From positions 3,082,762-3,146,761 of the forward strand of contig NW_022098067.1 of the NCBI RefSeq assembly GCF_002288925.2: a stretch of 64,000 bases of DNA, read 5' to 3'. Made by a program: the position numbers and the translations under genes. Below, in pieces: positions 47,648 through 60,420 of the stretch; position 1 is the first letter of the stretch; each line of letters starts with the position of its first letter. The stretch is from Delphinapterus leucas. Its lineage: Eukaryota > Chordata > Mammalia > Artiodactyla > Monodontidae. The notes under the pieces are model-generated. The model was not told the origin of the DNA. It did no database searches and worked only from the letters and a program-made list of their open reading frames with translations.

Positions 47648-48570
47648 TTTTTTTATGTTTAATTTTTATTTTGTTATAGCAGATCTTTGTTGGTTGTCTA
47701 TTTTAAATATAGCAGAGTATACATGTCAATCCCAAACTTCCAAATTATCCCTCTCCCCCACTCTTGCCCCCTGGTAACCATAAGTTCATTCTCTGTCTGT
47801 GAGACTGTTTCTGTTTTGTAAATAAGTTCATTTGTACCAATATTTTTAGATAGCACATATAAGTGATGTCATATGATATTTGTCTTTCTCTGTCTGACTT
47901 ACTTCACTCAGTATGACAATCTCTAGGTCCATTCATATTGCTGCAAATAGCATTATTTTGTTCCTTTTTATGCCTGAGCAATATTTCATTGTATATATGT
48001 ACCACATCTTCTTTATTCATTCTCTGGTGATGTACCTGTAGGTCGTTTCCATGTCTTAACTATTGTAAACAGTGCTACAGTGAACGTTGGAGTGCATGAG
48101 TCCTTTCGAACTATATTTTTATCTGGATATATGCTCAGGAGTGGGATTGCTGGATCATATGCTAGCTCTATGTTTAGGGTTGTTTTTTTTTTTTTAAACC
48201 TATACTGTCCTCCATAGTGGCTGTATCAACAGTGTTAGGAGGGTTCTCTTCTCTACACCTTCTCCAGAATTTACTGTTTGTAGATTCTTTGATGATGGCA
48301 ATTCTGACTGGTGTGAGGTGATATCTCATTGTAGTTTTGATTTGCATTTCTCTAATAATTATCAAGGTTGAGCATTTTTTCATGTGCCTCTTGGCCATCT
48401 GTATGTCTTATTTGGAGAAATGTCTAGTTAGGCCTTCTGACCATTTTTTGATTGGGTTTTTTGTTTTTGGATATTGAGCCACTTATGCTGTTTGTAAATT
48501 TTGGAGACTAATCCCTTGTCAGTTACATTTTGTGAATATTTTCCCCCTTTTGGTGGGTTGTCTTTTGCTA
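47648..48570 (-). mobile_element. 5'-truncated L1, 3' UTR and ORF2 end
   Basis: It matches the other antisense L1 3' ends block by block: 'ccctggtaaccataagttca', 'ctgtctgtgagactgtttct', 'ctttctctgtctgacttact', and 'tctcattgtagttttgattt'. It ends near 48570 within ORF2. A 74-codon remnant at 48174-48398 covers the '[20 protein letters not shown]' region and the start of a disrupted Cys knuckle. The 3' UTR type differs from the copy at 44.5 kb, indicating an older subfamily. Confidence 0.82.
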
Positions 48571-48717
48571 TGTTGTCAATTAGTGGAACTAGAAAGTGCA
48601 GTCTCTTTTTTGCTTAGTATTAATCTACAATTTGCACTTTTTTATAACACATACAAAAACCTTCCCTGGGATTTCACATTTAAGAACCACAAGGAAAATC
48701 TAAGCATCAAATGATAA

Positions 48718-48832
48718 AGTAAAAAAATAATTAATAATTAATTTACTGATTAATTATTTAGTTTATTATTATTAATTATTTAATTATATTAATTTAGTTC
48801 ATTAAGGTAAATGAATAATTAATTAATTAACC
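48718..48832. repeat. AT-rich low-complexity tract
   Basis: A string of AATTAATTA-like palindromic words with very few G/C bases. It is likely easily unwound DNA. Confidence 0.85.
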
Positions 48833-48982
48833 TGATGAATCAGCAAAATTACTTCAACACTTAAATATGGCAGAATTTCTTTGGCACAGAATCAGGACGT
48901 TTAGACATTCTTAGATGATGGTCTCACCTGGGTGATTGAATAGTCTCGAATAGTGATCCTTGAAAGAAATTTGTCACCTTAT

Positions 48983-49012
48983 ATTCTCTCTTTCTCTCTC
49001 TCTTTCTATCTC
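48983..49012. repeat. (TC)-rich polypyrimidine tract
   Basis: An imperfect run of CT dinucleotides ('ctctctttctctctctcttt'). Confidence 0.85.
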
Positions 49013-49499
49013 GACATAAAAGTAGATAAATATAAAAGATAACTATTTTTCAGCATTGGAAAATGAGCAGTGCAAGACAGGGATACCTCAAAGAAGGAAC
49101 ACCTAAGAGGTGAGCCCCATGGACATCTTGGCACTTTGGGAACAATTTCCAGAGCACAGCACAATGAAATGGAAACAAAGCCAACGAGTTAACCTGAGTA
49201 GACAAAGATTAGAGGTCAGGGAAGTTGAAGCAGTTATAATCTCTGGATAAAATTATTAGAAAGGAAGAAGTGCAGATGGGGAAGGGAAGCAGAAATCTAA
49301 GGGTTAATGGTAAGACTATTCAAGTTTACCAGAGATCAGTTGTTCTGACATTATGAACACAAAAGAGATACAAAAGGTCAAGTTATACCAGGAACTTTGG
49401 TGTTCTAGTCCAGTGAAAGTAGAAGGACATCTGTATAATACAGGATTAAAATACCAGGATTCAGTGCTATAGCAGTACTTATGGTATTTCTAAAAACCT

Positions 49500-51880
49500 G
49501 TATAAGAAGACAGTTCCCAAATTAATGACCTCAGCTTCCACCTTGAACAACTGAAAACATAAGGGCAAATGAAACCCACACTAAGTAAAAGAAAAAATAA
49601 TAATAAAAATAAGAGCAGAAAGTAATAAAGTATAAAACAGAAAATAAAGAAAAAATGAATACTAAATGATTTAATAAAATTATTAAAATTGATAAATGTT
49701 TATCCAGTTCAGGAAAAAAGATGAGAGGTACCAATTATCAATACAAGGAATAAAAGCAATATCATCATTATAAATTCCAGAAATATTGAAAGGATAACAA
49801 GGGAACATTACAAAATTTTATACCAATAAATCTGATAACTTATATAAAATGTAAAAATTACTTGAAAGACAAAAATCACCAAAGCTCCCTCAAAAAGAAA
49901 TAGGTAACTTGAAATCCCAGTATCTATCAAAGAAATTGAATTTATAGTTAAAGCCTTACCACAAGTAAATTCTGCAAACATTTATGTGAAAAAAAACCTA
50001 TTCTACAAAGACTTTCCCAGAAAATTGAAAATAGTGCAACATATTTCAACTCATTTTATGCTCTGATTCCAAAACCTAGCTACAGACCAATAAGCCTCAT
50101 AAATAGTGTTGTAAAATTTCTAAACAAAATTTTAGTAAACAAAATCCAACAATATAGAAAAGAAATAATGCATCTTGATAAGTTATGGTTATTTAACATC
50201 TGAAAGTTAATTAATGTTATACACCATATTAAAAGAGAAAAATCATGCGATTGCCTCAATAATACAGAGAAAACATTTCACAATAACCACTACCCATTCA
50301 TGATAAAAACTTCCAGAAAGATAGAATAAAACTCTCTAAACCAGAGAAAAGTCATCTACAAAACACTTATAGCTACAACTATACTTAAAGCTGAAAGACT
50401 GAATTCTTTCCCTTAAAATCAAGAACAGAGTAAGTGTTCCCTCCCTCCCTACTTTTGTTCAACATTGTCCTGGAAGTTCTAGCTAGGGCATTAGGCAAAA
50501 ATAATAAATAAATAAATAAGAAAAGAACATGAAAGACATCTGATGGAATCTATTAAAAAAAAAAAGACAAAAAGCTAGAATAGTGAGTTAGTGAGTTTAG
50601 CAAACTTTCAGCATACAAGATCAATACACAAAAATCAAATATCAAAAATAGGATTACTTTTGAATAAGCTTAACAAAAGATGTAAAAGGCCTCAAACTGA
50701 AAAGCACAAAAGAGTTGCTAGAAAATATCAAAGAAGACATATGTATGATGCTCATGGATCAATAAATTACCCTAACTCTATATTATTGGATGTCATCTCA
50801 CCTTCAAATTGAGATAAATATTTGGGGTAATCTCAATTAACATATCACTTAAATTGATTATAAAATACATATGGAAATGCAAAAGACCTAGAATAGCCAA
50901 AACAACTCTGAAAAAGGACACAGTTGTATGTCTAACACTACTGGTTTTCAAGACTTATTACAACACTACAATCATCAAGACTGCATGATGTTGGCATAGA
51001 TATCGATAAATAGATCAACTGATGGTAGAGTCCAGAAATAGACCCACATCTTATGAACAACTGATTTTCAACAAGTTGGTGAAAAATGTCAGGTCTTTTC
51101 AACATTTGTGCTGCCAATTTGTTGGCTGTCCAACACAATACCCAATTATGTTGGACATCCACTGGCAAAAACAAAGCAAAATAAAACAAAACAACTTCCA
51201 TGTATATTTTTCACCACATATAAAAAAATAACTCAAAATGGATTATGGGTCAGAATTCAAAACGAAGAACTCTGAAATGTCTAAAAGAATATAGGAAATA
51301 ACATTTGTGATCTTGAGATAGAAAATATTTATTAGATATGAAAATAAAAGCATGATAGACAAAATAACAAATTGATAAGTGGAATTTCATCTAATTATAA
51401 AGCTCTTCTCTTCAAAAGATAGTGTTAAGAGAATCAAAAGACAAGTCTGAGAGAAAATGACTGTAAATAATACATCTGATAGAGGATGTCTATCCAGAAT
51501 ATATAAAGCGACCTTAAACCTCAGTAGGAAACAAACAACTCAATTTTAAAAACTGGAATAGATTTGAACAGATACTTCAGCAGAGAACATATATGGATAG
51601 CAAATAAGTACATGAAAAAATTGTTCAACAACATCATTTTTCTTTAGGGATATATAAATTAAAACCACGATGAGACACCACTAGACAACCATTAGAAAGG
51701 CTAAAATTTTAAAATACAAAACACAAAGTGTTGAAAAGGATGTGGAAGAACTGGAACTTTTATACAATATTGATGAACATGTAAAAGGGTACTATTTTGG
51801 AACAGAGTGTGGAAATTCTTAAACAATTAAACATGCACCTACATCAACAAACCAAATCACTTAATAGTAATCAGCCTCAA
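49500..51880 (+). mobile_element. Very old L1M ORF2 fragment
   Basis: An ordered but heavily decayed ORF2 reads from the RT fingers to just past the C-terminal knuckle region. Seen are 'IT.EHYKILY' (49795), a palm region with '[15 protein letters not shown]'-like text (about 50440-50490), 'YIWKCKRPRIAKTTLKKD' (50868-50921), 'TYYNTTIIKTA' (50953-50985), and 'IKTTMRHH' (51659-51682). It lacks an endonuclease and a 3' UTR. Stops occur every 20-70 codons. An (AAAT)n run sits at about 50500-50518. Confidence 0.72.
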
Positions 51881-51889
51881 GATCACATA

Positions 51890-52865
51890 TATTTTGCATT
51901 TAGCAAAGACTTTAAAGCAACTAGTTCAATGAACTAAAGGAAAACATATTGTTAAAATAATATGATAATCAGTAAACAGACAGGGTGTATCCTTTTAAAA
52001 AACTATTTAAAATGTCCAGATTAATGGGAAAATGTCCCTAAGTTAACTCAAAAGTAATTTGAAGAAGTCAATAATAAGTGTCAGTGACATAGAAGGGAGA
52101 TAAATAGAAATGATCCAATATGAGGAACAGACAAAATTGGATTAAAGAATAACAGACTTTCAGAAACTTGTGGGAAACTATTAAGTGGATGAATATAAGT
52201 ATAATTAGATACCCAGAAGGAGAAAAGAGTGAGGATGAGGAAAAATATTTGGAAGAAATAAAGCATGATAATCTTAAATTTGATTTAAAAAAAATCATCT
52301 TAATTGATTAAAGAAACTTGAAAAGCCCAAGTAGGATGAATACAAACAAAACCTCATTTATAGACACGTAACTGTGAAGCTTCTGAAATTTTTTGAGAAA
52401 AAATGAAAATGCCAAAATATTATTTCAAATGATAACCTCACTCATAAAAAAAGGATGTTGAAATAAAGACATTTTTAGATAAATGAAAGCTGAAGGAATC
52501 GATTACTAGTAAAATTTCATTACAAGATGTGCTAAAAGATATTCTTCAGGCTAAAGGAAAATGATATCAAGTAAAAACTTGAATCTATAAGAAGGAATAA
52601 AGAGCTTCAAAAATAAGTTAAAATTGAGCTTTTTCTTGTTAATTTCTTTATAAATAATAACTAGTTAAAAAATTATAACAGTATCAGGTGGTGATTACTA
52701 CATATGCAGATGGAAAATACATGAAAACTACAATGCAAAGGAGGAAGTTGGGTAAGTGAAATTAAGCTGTTGTAAGGTTATATTTCTGAAAAAAATAAGC
52801 AAGAAATGTAAAAGGTAAAATGTGACTTTTGCAAAGTTAAAAATTTACTTTAAAAAATACTATTA
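51890..52865 (+). mobile_element. HAL1-like element (ORF1-only L1 relative)
   Basis: ORF1-type sequence follows directly after ORF2 debris, in the order expected for HAL1: 'kLVGNY.VDEYKYN.IPRRRKE'-like text (52150-52235), a C-terminal 'EIKTFLDK.KLKE'-like stretch (52455-52500), 'LQDVLKDILQAKGK' (52523-52563), then the tail region 'gaatctataagaaggaataa..agcttcaaaaat'. The RNA-binding middle is poorly preserved. No ORF2 start follows, which favours HAL1 over an ordinary L1M, but I cannot prove it. Confidence 0.55.
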
Positions 52866-52869
52866 AGGG

Positions 52870-53545
52870 ACATGAAAAAGCATGCTTTAGACCGATTAAA
52901 AATCATTTCAATACAGATCTCTGGTAAGGACTTGAAACTAGAATATAAAAGTAAGTCAATAATAAATATATATATAAAACTTAAAGAAACTTCACAAAAG
53001 AAGATTAATAAATGACCAATAAACACAGGAAAAGATACTCCATATCACTAGTTATGAGAGAAATCCAAGTAAAAAGCCAAATTAGATAACACTGCATCAC
53101 TAACAAAATGTCCAAATTTAAAAAGATTGACATTTCCAAGTGCTGGTGAGGATGCGCATAACTAGAAGCCTAATATATTACTAGTGGGAATGCAAAAGTG
53201 TACAGCCACTCCATAGTGAAGTATCCACTTCTCATATGATCCATCAGTGTCAATCCTGGGCATTCACACAAGAGAAATGTAAGTATGGTCTTACACAAGA
53301 ATGATATCAGCAGTTTTATTCCTAAACATCAAGAATTGAAAACAATCAGGTGAATGGATAAACAAGTTATGGTAAATTTATACAATGAAATATTGATAAG
53401 CAATAAAAAAGAACTAACCACAGATAAAGACAATATCATGATTGAATCTCAGAAACATTATTTTGAGCAAAAGAAACCAGATGGAAATGATTATGTACTG
53501 TATAATCAACTTACATAAGGCTCAGAATTGATATGTATATAATAA
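52870..53545 (+). mobile_element. Old L1M 3' end (ORF2 C-terminus and 3' UTR start)
   Basis: Reads 'HKRRLINDQ'-like (52990-53015), 'gatactccatatcactagtt', 'gtgctggtgaggatgcgcat', 'gggaatgcaaaagtgtacag', 'gaatggataaacaagttatg' and 'atactgt..ataatc'. These are the serial blocks of an L1 ORF2 C-terminus and 3' UTR. Part of this region is also present in the copy at 49500-51880, so this is a separate insertion. Confidence 0.7.
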
Positions 53546-56500
53546 AATTTACCAGGATTAGACATAATTCTTAAGGCCATATTTCAAATGTAGTCACAGC
53601 TTCCTCATATTTCTGTATGTAATTGTAACTTTTTACACTCATGGCAACTTTCAAGTAAGGCATGTGAATATATGAGGGCAGAAGAGGTATTTAAATATAA
53701 CCCTGAGATGACAATGCTAATACAGTGTGAGAGTTCAGACAGCCTGCTGCATGATGTTCCTTTTTTAACAGTATCTGTCAACAGACATCCAGTACACTGA
53801 TCTTGCACTTCATGCAGGTTTAAGACTCAACAAAACAGAAGTGTAAATCAAGAGCATGCTTTGTGTATGCCTTCTGAAAACAAAATTTCCTGAAAGAAGA
53901 AAATTCAGAGTTACTTCCAAAAGTTTGGCTGCCACTTTTCCCTTAGTAGCCACACTCATTGGCTAATTTTCTCTCAAACTTAATAGAATCATAAAACTTG
54001 TTAGAAAGAAAACATTTGTTCAGTAAGCCTAGAAAACTTTAGAATTCTAATATTTATAAAACTCTCTGTCAATAGTAAATATAAATTCTATTTTTTTCTC
54101 ATTTAGTTGTTCCTGGATTGAATCATGTAACTACTTCATTCTTTACTAAGAATAGTCGTTGGTAGAAAGTAATACAAATAATACACATTACTAAAACTCA
54201 TTTTGTTTTCTGCAAGCTAATATCTACTAAAAAGAAAACTAGGTTTATTGTCATTTATATCATCCATATGGTCTTTTTGGTGTTTTCCTGCAGATTGAGT
54301 TTCATCAAATTTGGGAGAAATACTACTCTTATTTTGCATGTGACCGGACAATTGAACATAATTATTGTATTTCATATAATAGCCTTATTTTTTTCAACCA
54401 TTGTTTTCTAGAAAAGGAGTATATGAATAGGATTGTATGTATATATGTAAACTACAGTATTTTACCTTTAGATTTGGTATCTCAAAGAAAAATAAAACAT
54501 ATGAATCACATCATTATGTTGGTTATTTGGAGTTGAGAGGTGGACAAGGTGAGGACTAGATAGGTGGATTGTGTTGAAGTGAGCCTTCAGTAGTTTCACA
54601 GGAGAGCAGGTGTTATAAACTGAATTACAGGTGGCTGTAAAGATTATCTGATGTTCAAATTTGTGAGGCAAGGAGGAAAAATAGTTTGGTCTTCAAATCC
54701 ATGAGGCAAAAAACAAGTCACTATCCACTAAATACCAAGCATAAAGTAATTTAAAAATCAAACCTGTCATACAACCAGGATAAGGTCAACTGCATGGTTA
54801 TATACACAGACATCTATTAAATGTTTAAAGTTAAACGTCTAATCTACCAACATCTTTTTCATTTATTTCTAATTTGTATATATCATTATGTACCATTATG
54901 ATAGATTTTGGGGGTACTCATAATTGCATTAATTAAACTAATAAGTATTTGCATGTAAAGAAAGAGAGATGTGAACAAAATTAAATGTTAGTACTTTAAT
55001 GGTATTTATTTTCAATTCCCCATTCTAGATTTTAGTTTTTAAGAAACAGAAGAAACTAATGTGGTTGAGATTGCCTGAATTTCCAGACTATATCTCTTCC
55101 AAATACCCCAGTAGACAAGGAGGCAATGAGGTCTTTATAAAGGTGCTTACAATTAAATCTTGACTAAACTCTAGGTGTTTTCCCTATCTTCAGGGAATTC
55201 GGCTGACAAGAGACTTTCACAACTTATTAAATCATGTATTTGTATGTACTGTGAAACCAATCATTAATTAAAACATTCCCACATTTAAACCGTCTCAGAA
55301 AGATTTTGATTCCCATGCATCTAACTTGCTGGGGCATTTATACCCAGATAAAAATGAACTTCAAGCTGACAGAAAGTCAGCTGTTCAGACTTTTTGCAAA
55401 ACCAGATTAAGTGCTTGCTGTTGATCTTTGTCCTTTTTTATTCTTATGTGACTGAATCATAGCTGTAAAATAGAGACCACGTAGCTTACTACATTTTATT
55501 CATGGAGGTTAGTGTGGGCCTGAGCAGCAAGGGCACTGTATATTAAGGACACAGCTGTAAATGTATGAGGCCTAAAGACAATAATGGATAATTGTAGTGA
55601 AAGTGAAATAGATTAGCTAATGAAGAAAAATAAATGAAACTTAAGTTATTTTTAAAAATGTTGATTAATATATTTGAATTCCACCTCAGAAAAAATTCTA
55701 ATTAAATTATGTGTAGATAACTGAATAGGTACTGTGTACAATATTATACAGTTATGTTCTTGTATGTTTATTTTGTTTCACTTATCCCTTGGAGAGTTCT
55801 TCAATGCCTATGCAAATTGCTTTCACTTTAACCTGTGGGTATTCACCTCCAAATCCCAGGGCTTTCTAGGAAAGAATTCACAAATGAAAATCAGTTCTGC
55901 TCCAGTATATGAAGTGATATTCTTTCGTTATTCACAGTTCTTTTTAAATACAACACTCACAGGCTGCAGGGCAATGAAAATTATTCTTTTGCTTCTTATG
56001 CACAGTGGAAACATTCTTACATCATCTAGATTAAACACCTTGCTTTCCATTTTTTATGGTAAAATTCTTCATTTCTGATGTATACATGCACATCAAATTT
56101 TGAGGATTTTCTTTACCTTAAAATCTTGGTTAGCGATGTTCTTTCCTTCAGTAATTGGCATAAACCCTCAGAACTCCCCACCTGAATTTACATTACAGCC
56201 AGATAAAAATTTCCCACTGTTTCTTTAAGAAGCAGACATTTTAAGTGTCAAATGAAAATATGAGCTATCATTCTAAAATAGATGTTTTAGAAAATCTAGA
56301 CAACCATCAGAAATTCTCTCACAGAGGTGGAAATGAGATAAATTAAACTTTCATTGAGACGAAACCCTAGAGACTTATCCTGTCTTCTGAAGCCAAACAG
56401 AAGCGTAGGAGATTTATGAGGAAATCTGTTGTATGAATACTAGTGAAATGCATTAAGAACTCCCTTCTATATCTGGTTTTTAATCATTCCAAATCCATAC

Positions 56501-57320
56501 ATGGATTTTTTTCTACTAATGTAACAAAAGTATGTCCCTGTCTGATCATAATTCAGGAAAAAGTCAGTCTTGACTTCCTTATTTTTCAAGCTTCAGGTTG
56601 TTGAGGGGAATTAAAATATTAACCACTTGCCAGGCTTGAAGATAAGTTATTCATTGTTTTTCTTAGTGTGGGAAGAAACAAGTCCCTATAGTTATGTTAT
56701 ATATTGTGAACCTTTTTCTTCTGTCCTGTCGAGGCTGTTTACTTTCTTTGACAGTGTTTACTTGTTGTCCTTTAATTGGTTGATGTAGCCCTGTGTAAAA
56801 ATTGATTTGGACAAATTAAGAGGTTAAGGGAAAATTCATAATGTGAATACAAATTCAGGGTTACCTTAAGAGAAAAGAAGAGGCAAGAAAACATCCTGAA
56901 GACCATGTTCAAGGAATTATAAGAAGTTACTTTTGCTAGAAGTAACAGTTGGATTTAAATGCCATTAAAGTGTTATACGATACTGGGATTTTGTACAAAG
57001 CACCAAGATTATTTAGATTCTGCCCTGACCCAACCAGAAAACCTACTTGCCATATTTTCCAGAAGAAATACATATGTGTAGGAAATAATAGAAACAGAGT
57101 AAAGTAAACCTATACATTAACTAAATGTTTGGCCACAAAGCCCAGTATAGAACACACTATAATTAACCCTCAAACTAAAGTCAGCAAAAAGACCTGCATC
57201 ATGCTTCCTTAATGTTCAGGGTGAAATTTCACATCTCAGCATTCTCATGAATGAAAGAGTCAATTCAAAGTGCAGCAGTCAATGTACAGACATGAGCTTG
57301 TGTGAAAGCATGCCTGTAGC
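53546..57320. other. Long stretch with few recognisable repeats, no gene identified
   Basis: About 3.8 kb carries no LINE, SINE or LTR that I recognise. ORFs are short; the longest is 114 codons on plus (55734-56078), Phe/Leu/Ser-rich and not recognised. It could contain conserved non-coding elements, but this cannot be judged without an alignment. Confidence 0.5.
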
Positions 57321-57355
57321 AAACACACACACACACACACACGCGCACACACACA
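57321..57355. repeat. (CA)n microsatellite
   Basis: About 17 units with one CG-CG interruption ('acacgcgcacac') near 57341-57346, which would tend to stabilise its length. Confidence 0.95.
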
Positions 57356-58383
57356 AGCTTAAGAAAGAAAGAAACAGAATATCTTAATGTCTGTTGTAGA
57401 TCTGTCTAAGCCACAAACTCTCAGCTCTCTCAGGCTGGAACAATAAGCCTGGGTTTAGACATTGTATGAGAGGCAGAAGGAGATTCAAAGGAGAAAGACA
57501 CATGTCTGGCTCAATCTTTTGGCACTTTCTTAACTGTATTTAGCCACAATTGCTACAGCAAAAGAGAGCAATTTTGATTTATATAAAGTTCTGAAGTCCT
57601 TCCTCTCTGCAGCACTATCTGTCTCCCATTTGATAAATCATTTTCTACTGCAGTTCCAAAGGGTTTGGCCATGTGAAAACTAATACCCAAACAGATAAAT
57701 GTGGAATTTTTTTTAAGGTGTTATCTGGGTGAGCAGAGTAGACAGAATGTCAGATGCTCTCTCAGGGACACTGGGCAAGATCTATTTCTGTTGGTTAGGC
57801 AAAGGTCAGTGAACTGGTCTCCTCAGGCTGACTGAAGGACTATATGAGGCTAAGTGTAAATGGGTATAGGGCAAGGATACCAGGACCTAAGAGGGCAGTT
57901 TGACAGGAGAGAAGAAAGCTATCTCTCTTTCTATCTCCCTTCTTTCTTTCCTCCCTCCCCCCCTTCCTTTGCTTTGAGAACAACCACATCCTCTCCTTTG
58001 GAAAAGAAAATAATGAATTACACAATTACAAACCTGTTACTAATTATTTTCCTCTATATCAATAACTGTCAAAGAGTTGTGGTGGCTGTGATTGTGAAAT
58101 CATGTAAAACTGATGTGAAAATGTTTGTGAATGAATAATTCTACAGTCAGAAATAATTTAACTCAATTCTCCTAGCTTACCCAAACAAGAAATAGGTGGG
58201 CTTATTTTCTTTTTACTTTCATCTCTTCTTTTACCAAATATTTATTAGGCACCTACTTAGGATCTGACACATTTAATTATGCCTTACTCTCTAGCATAAC
58301 TCAATCGATGCAATGAAAATTACAACATCACAAGACTTTAGGGATGGGTCTTTTACAATCCTAGCCCAGGAAATTCTCTTGAT
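57356..58383. other. Anonymous sequence, no gene seen
   Basis: No repeat or gene was recognised except a polypyrimidine tract (57917-57965). ORFs of 61 and 92 codons on opposite strands overlap that tract and reflect its composition. Confidence 0.5.
57917..57965. repeat. Polypyrimidine tract
   Basis: Nearly all C/T over about 48 bases, ending in a C7 run ('ctccctccccccc'). It is capable in principle of triplex formation. Confidence 0.85.
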
Positions 58384-58600
58384 GTACTTTACAAATGTTA
58401 ATTAATTCATCTTCACAAACACACACACACACACACACACACAGAATGATTGGTTTTATAATTTACTCCATTTTATAGAGCCAGAAATGGGTGTCTGTCA
58501 ATAACTTGCCTAATGTCACACAGCTTGTAAATGGTGAAGCTGTTATTTGAAAAGTCTGCCTCCAGTGTCTTTGTTCTTAATGAGCATGCTGCACTTGATT
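58384..58600 (+). mobile_element. MIR SINE with internal (CA)n expansion
   Basis: MIR blocks occur in order around a CA run: 'ttaattaattcatcttcaca', then (CA)14 at 58416-58443, then 'ttactccattttatagagcc', 'aataacttgcctaatgtcac', 'acagcttgtaaatggtgaag', 'agtctgcctccagtgtct'. The core 'taacttgcc..gtcacacagct' is diagnostic. The CA run replaces the 'acaaccctatga' part of the core. Confidence 0.75.
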
Positions 58601-58774
58601 GATATTCATGCATTAATATGTGATACACAGGAATTTTACCTAAATAAAAGATGTTTATCTCATAATACTTAATATAAGAAATATATACAAGTAACAGAGG
58701 TTGTGGGGCAGGGAAGGCAGGTGGAGAGAAATGGACAGAAAAATGCATTTCTAAAAGATGGTAATGACTATTGT

Positions 58775-58880
58775 GTCTGTCCCATGTAGGTAGGTATTAC
58801 ACACCATTTTACTCATGTCGAAGGAAAAACCCAGAAAATTTAGATCTGGAAGGTTAGTAAAAGCTTCACAGTTTTTCATT
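58775..58880 (+). mobile_element. Possible MIR fragment
   Basis: The text 'taggtaggtattacacacca', 'ttttactcatgtcgaaggaa' then 'ggttagtaaaagcttcacag' follows the MIR core order. Short and diverged. Confidence 0.4.
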
Positions 58881-60216
58881 CTCAGTGTTTCAATATTAAA
58901 TTCCTTTGAAATGAAAACAGTGTAGATAATAAGCCCACATAAGATAAGAACAACCTTGCACAGAGAATTTAAATGAAAAAAATGATCTTAGGAGATAGCT
59001 ATTTCTTGACTGTGAAACCATCATCTCTCATTCAATCTAACCTGATAGCATCTTTCAGTGATGACACAATTACAATCTATCTTTGCTCTGAAATCTGCTG
59101 AAACCATGACAGGCATTTTCTTTGCAGGGCCCCTTGTTCAGGGATGCTCATTCTTCTTGAGAAAAAAAAAGGAACAGAATTTGTTTCTACCTTCTCAATT
59201 TATATCAAGACTAACTTTTCTTGGCTCAACCTATCCTAATAAGTAGCCCAAAACAATTTATCAAACATTTTTTAATATTAATATTGTGAATTTTAGGTCT
59301 TACTGTTATAATTTTCAAATCCCCAAATTATATCTCTTTAGATTTGAAGTTATGGGAGGCATTTTAAATAAAAATCTACTTATGGAGACTTAAAATTGTA
59401 ATTTTAAAGTGACAATCATAACTCAGAAGAGTAGCATTTGTTATGATTAGATATGTATTTGGTGATTCTCAAAAGATTTCTGCCTTCTGGAGCAGCAGCT
59501 ATTGAAAATCATTCAATTAAAATGCGAGCTAGGGGAGTGAAACTCCTGGGCTATTTATGAAACCTAGAATTTTTCCCAAATGGTTGATTTCCCCAAAAAA
59601 GAAAACAGCTTTACTAAATTTTGTTTTCTTTATCATTTATTTATTTAGTTAGTGCATGTGCTGCTGAATTTGAGTTGTGACATGTCCGTACTTCACTCAG
59701 ATCCCCTTAATCAGTTGGTATAGTTATTTCAAGTTGCTGCAATGTCTGAAAATAAGAGCTTATACCTGGACCCTTCTCCAGAGAATCTCGTTGGTTATCA
59801 AGAGACATATTGAGACTTTACACTCCAGAGCTCCCAAGGGTGGAGTCAATTAATGCTAGACTTTACTTTAGACCACACTCCCGATGAGCAAGTTTCCTTT
59901 CCCTAGTCTGCTCCACTCATTCCCTTAAAGAATTTTCCTGAAGAGTACTCCTTTAATAAACCACATGTACCTCAACCCTTGCCTTAGGCTTGGTTTCTAT
60001 GGAACCCAAACTAAGAAGTTACCGTTCTCACTCTTTTCCAACCCGTAAATTACTATTATTCTCCAGGGTCCAGTTCAAATACATTTCCTCTGAAGTCTTT
60101 CAGTATAGCTCCTCCATCTTAATATCCTAGGCAAAAATTGATTTTTTCTTCTGTACTTTAATGGAAAACATAGCATTTAAATTAAGTTAATTCGTTGCAT
60201 ATATTTTCATACAAAA
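58881..60216. other. Mostly anonymous sequence, with possible LTR end
   Basis: No gene is seen. At about 59690-60017 the end 'tttaataaaccacatgtacc', 'cttgccttaggcttggtttc', 'tggaacccaaactaagaagt' resembles the 3' end of an old LTR: polyadenylation signal, then 'cttgcctcagg..tgcttctgggaacccaacctaag'. I could not name the family. Confidence 0.4.
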
Positions 60217-60420
60217 TTGTTTATTGAATACCTATTACATGTCCAAAAATATTTTGGGCACTAACAATACAAAAATGAAAAAAACACACAAGGTTCTGCT
60301 CTCATGGAGCTTATATTCTAGTGACGGGAGACATGACAAGTATAAGTAGACAAATTAGTGTACTAGATGAGTATAGACAGGGAAAAATGCAATGATAATG
60401 AAGACCAAACAATAATGCAA
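60217..60420 (-). mobile_element. L2 LINE 3'-end fragment
   Basis: The plus strand reads 'tttattgaatacctattaca', 'ggcactaacaatacaaaaat', 'tgctctcatggagcttatat', 'tctagtgacgggagacatga'. This is the reverse complement of the classic L2 3' end, and the 'tctcatggagcttatattctagtg' block is particularly clear. Confidence 0.72.

Larger units (their letters stand above)
48571..49499. other. AT-rich spacer with low-complexity tracts
   Basis: No gene is seen. It includes an almost pure A/T stretch at 48718-48832 rich in TTAATTA-type self-complementary words, and a (TC)-rich tract at 48983-49012. Confidence 0.6.

Noticed and set aside
55734..56078. 114-codon plus-strand ORF, the longest outside repeats
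   Set aside because: Phe/Leu/Ser-rich text typical of translated AT-rich DNA, with no motif I know. I saw no neighbouring exon candidates.
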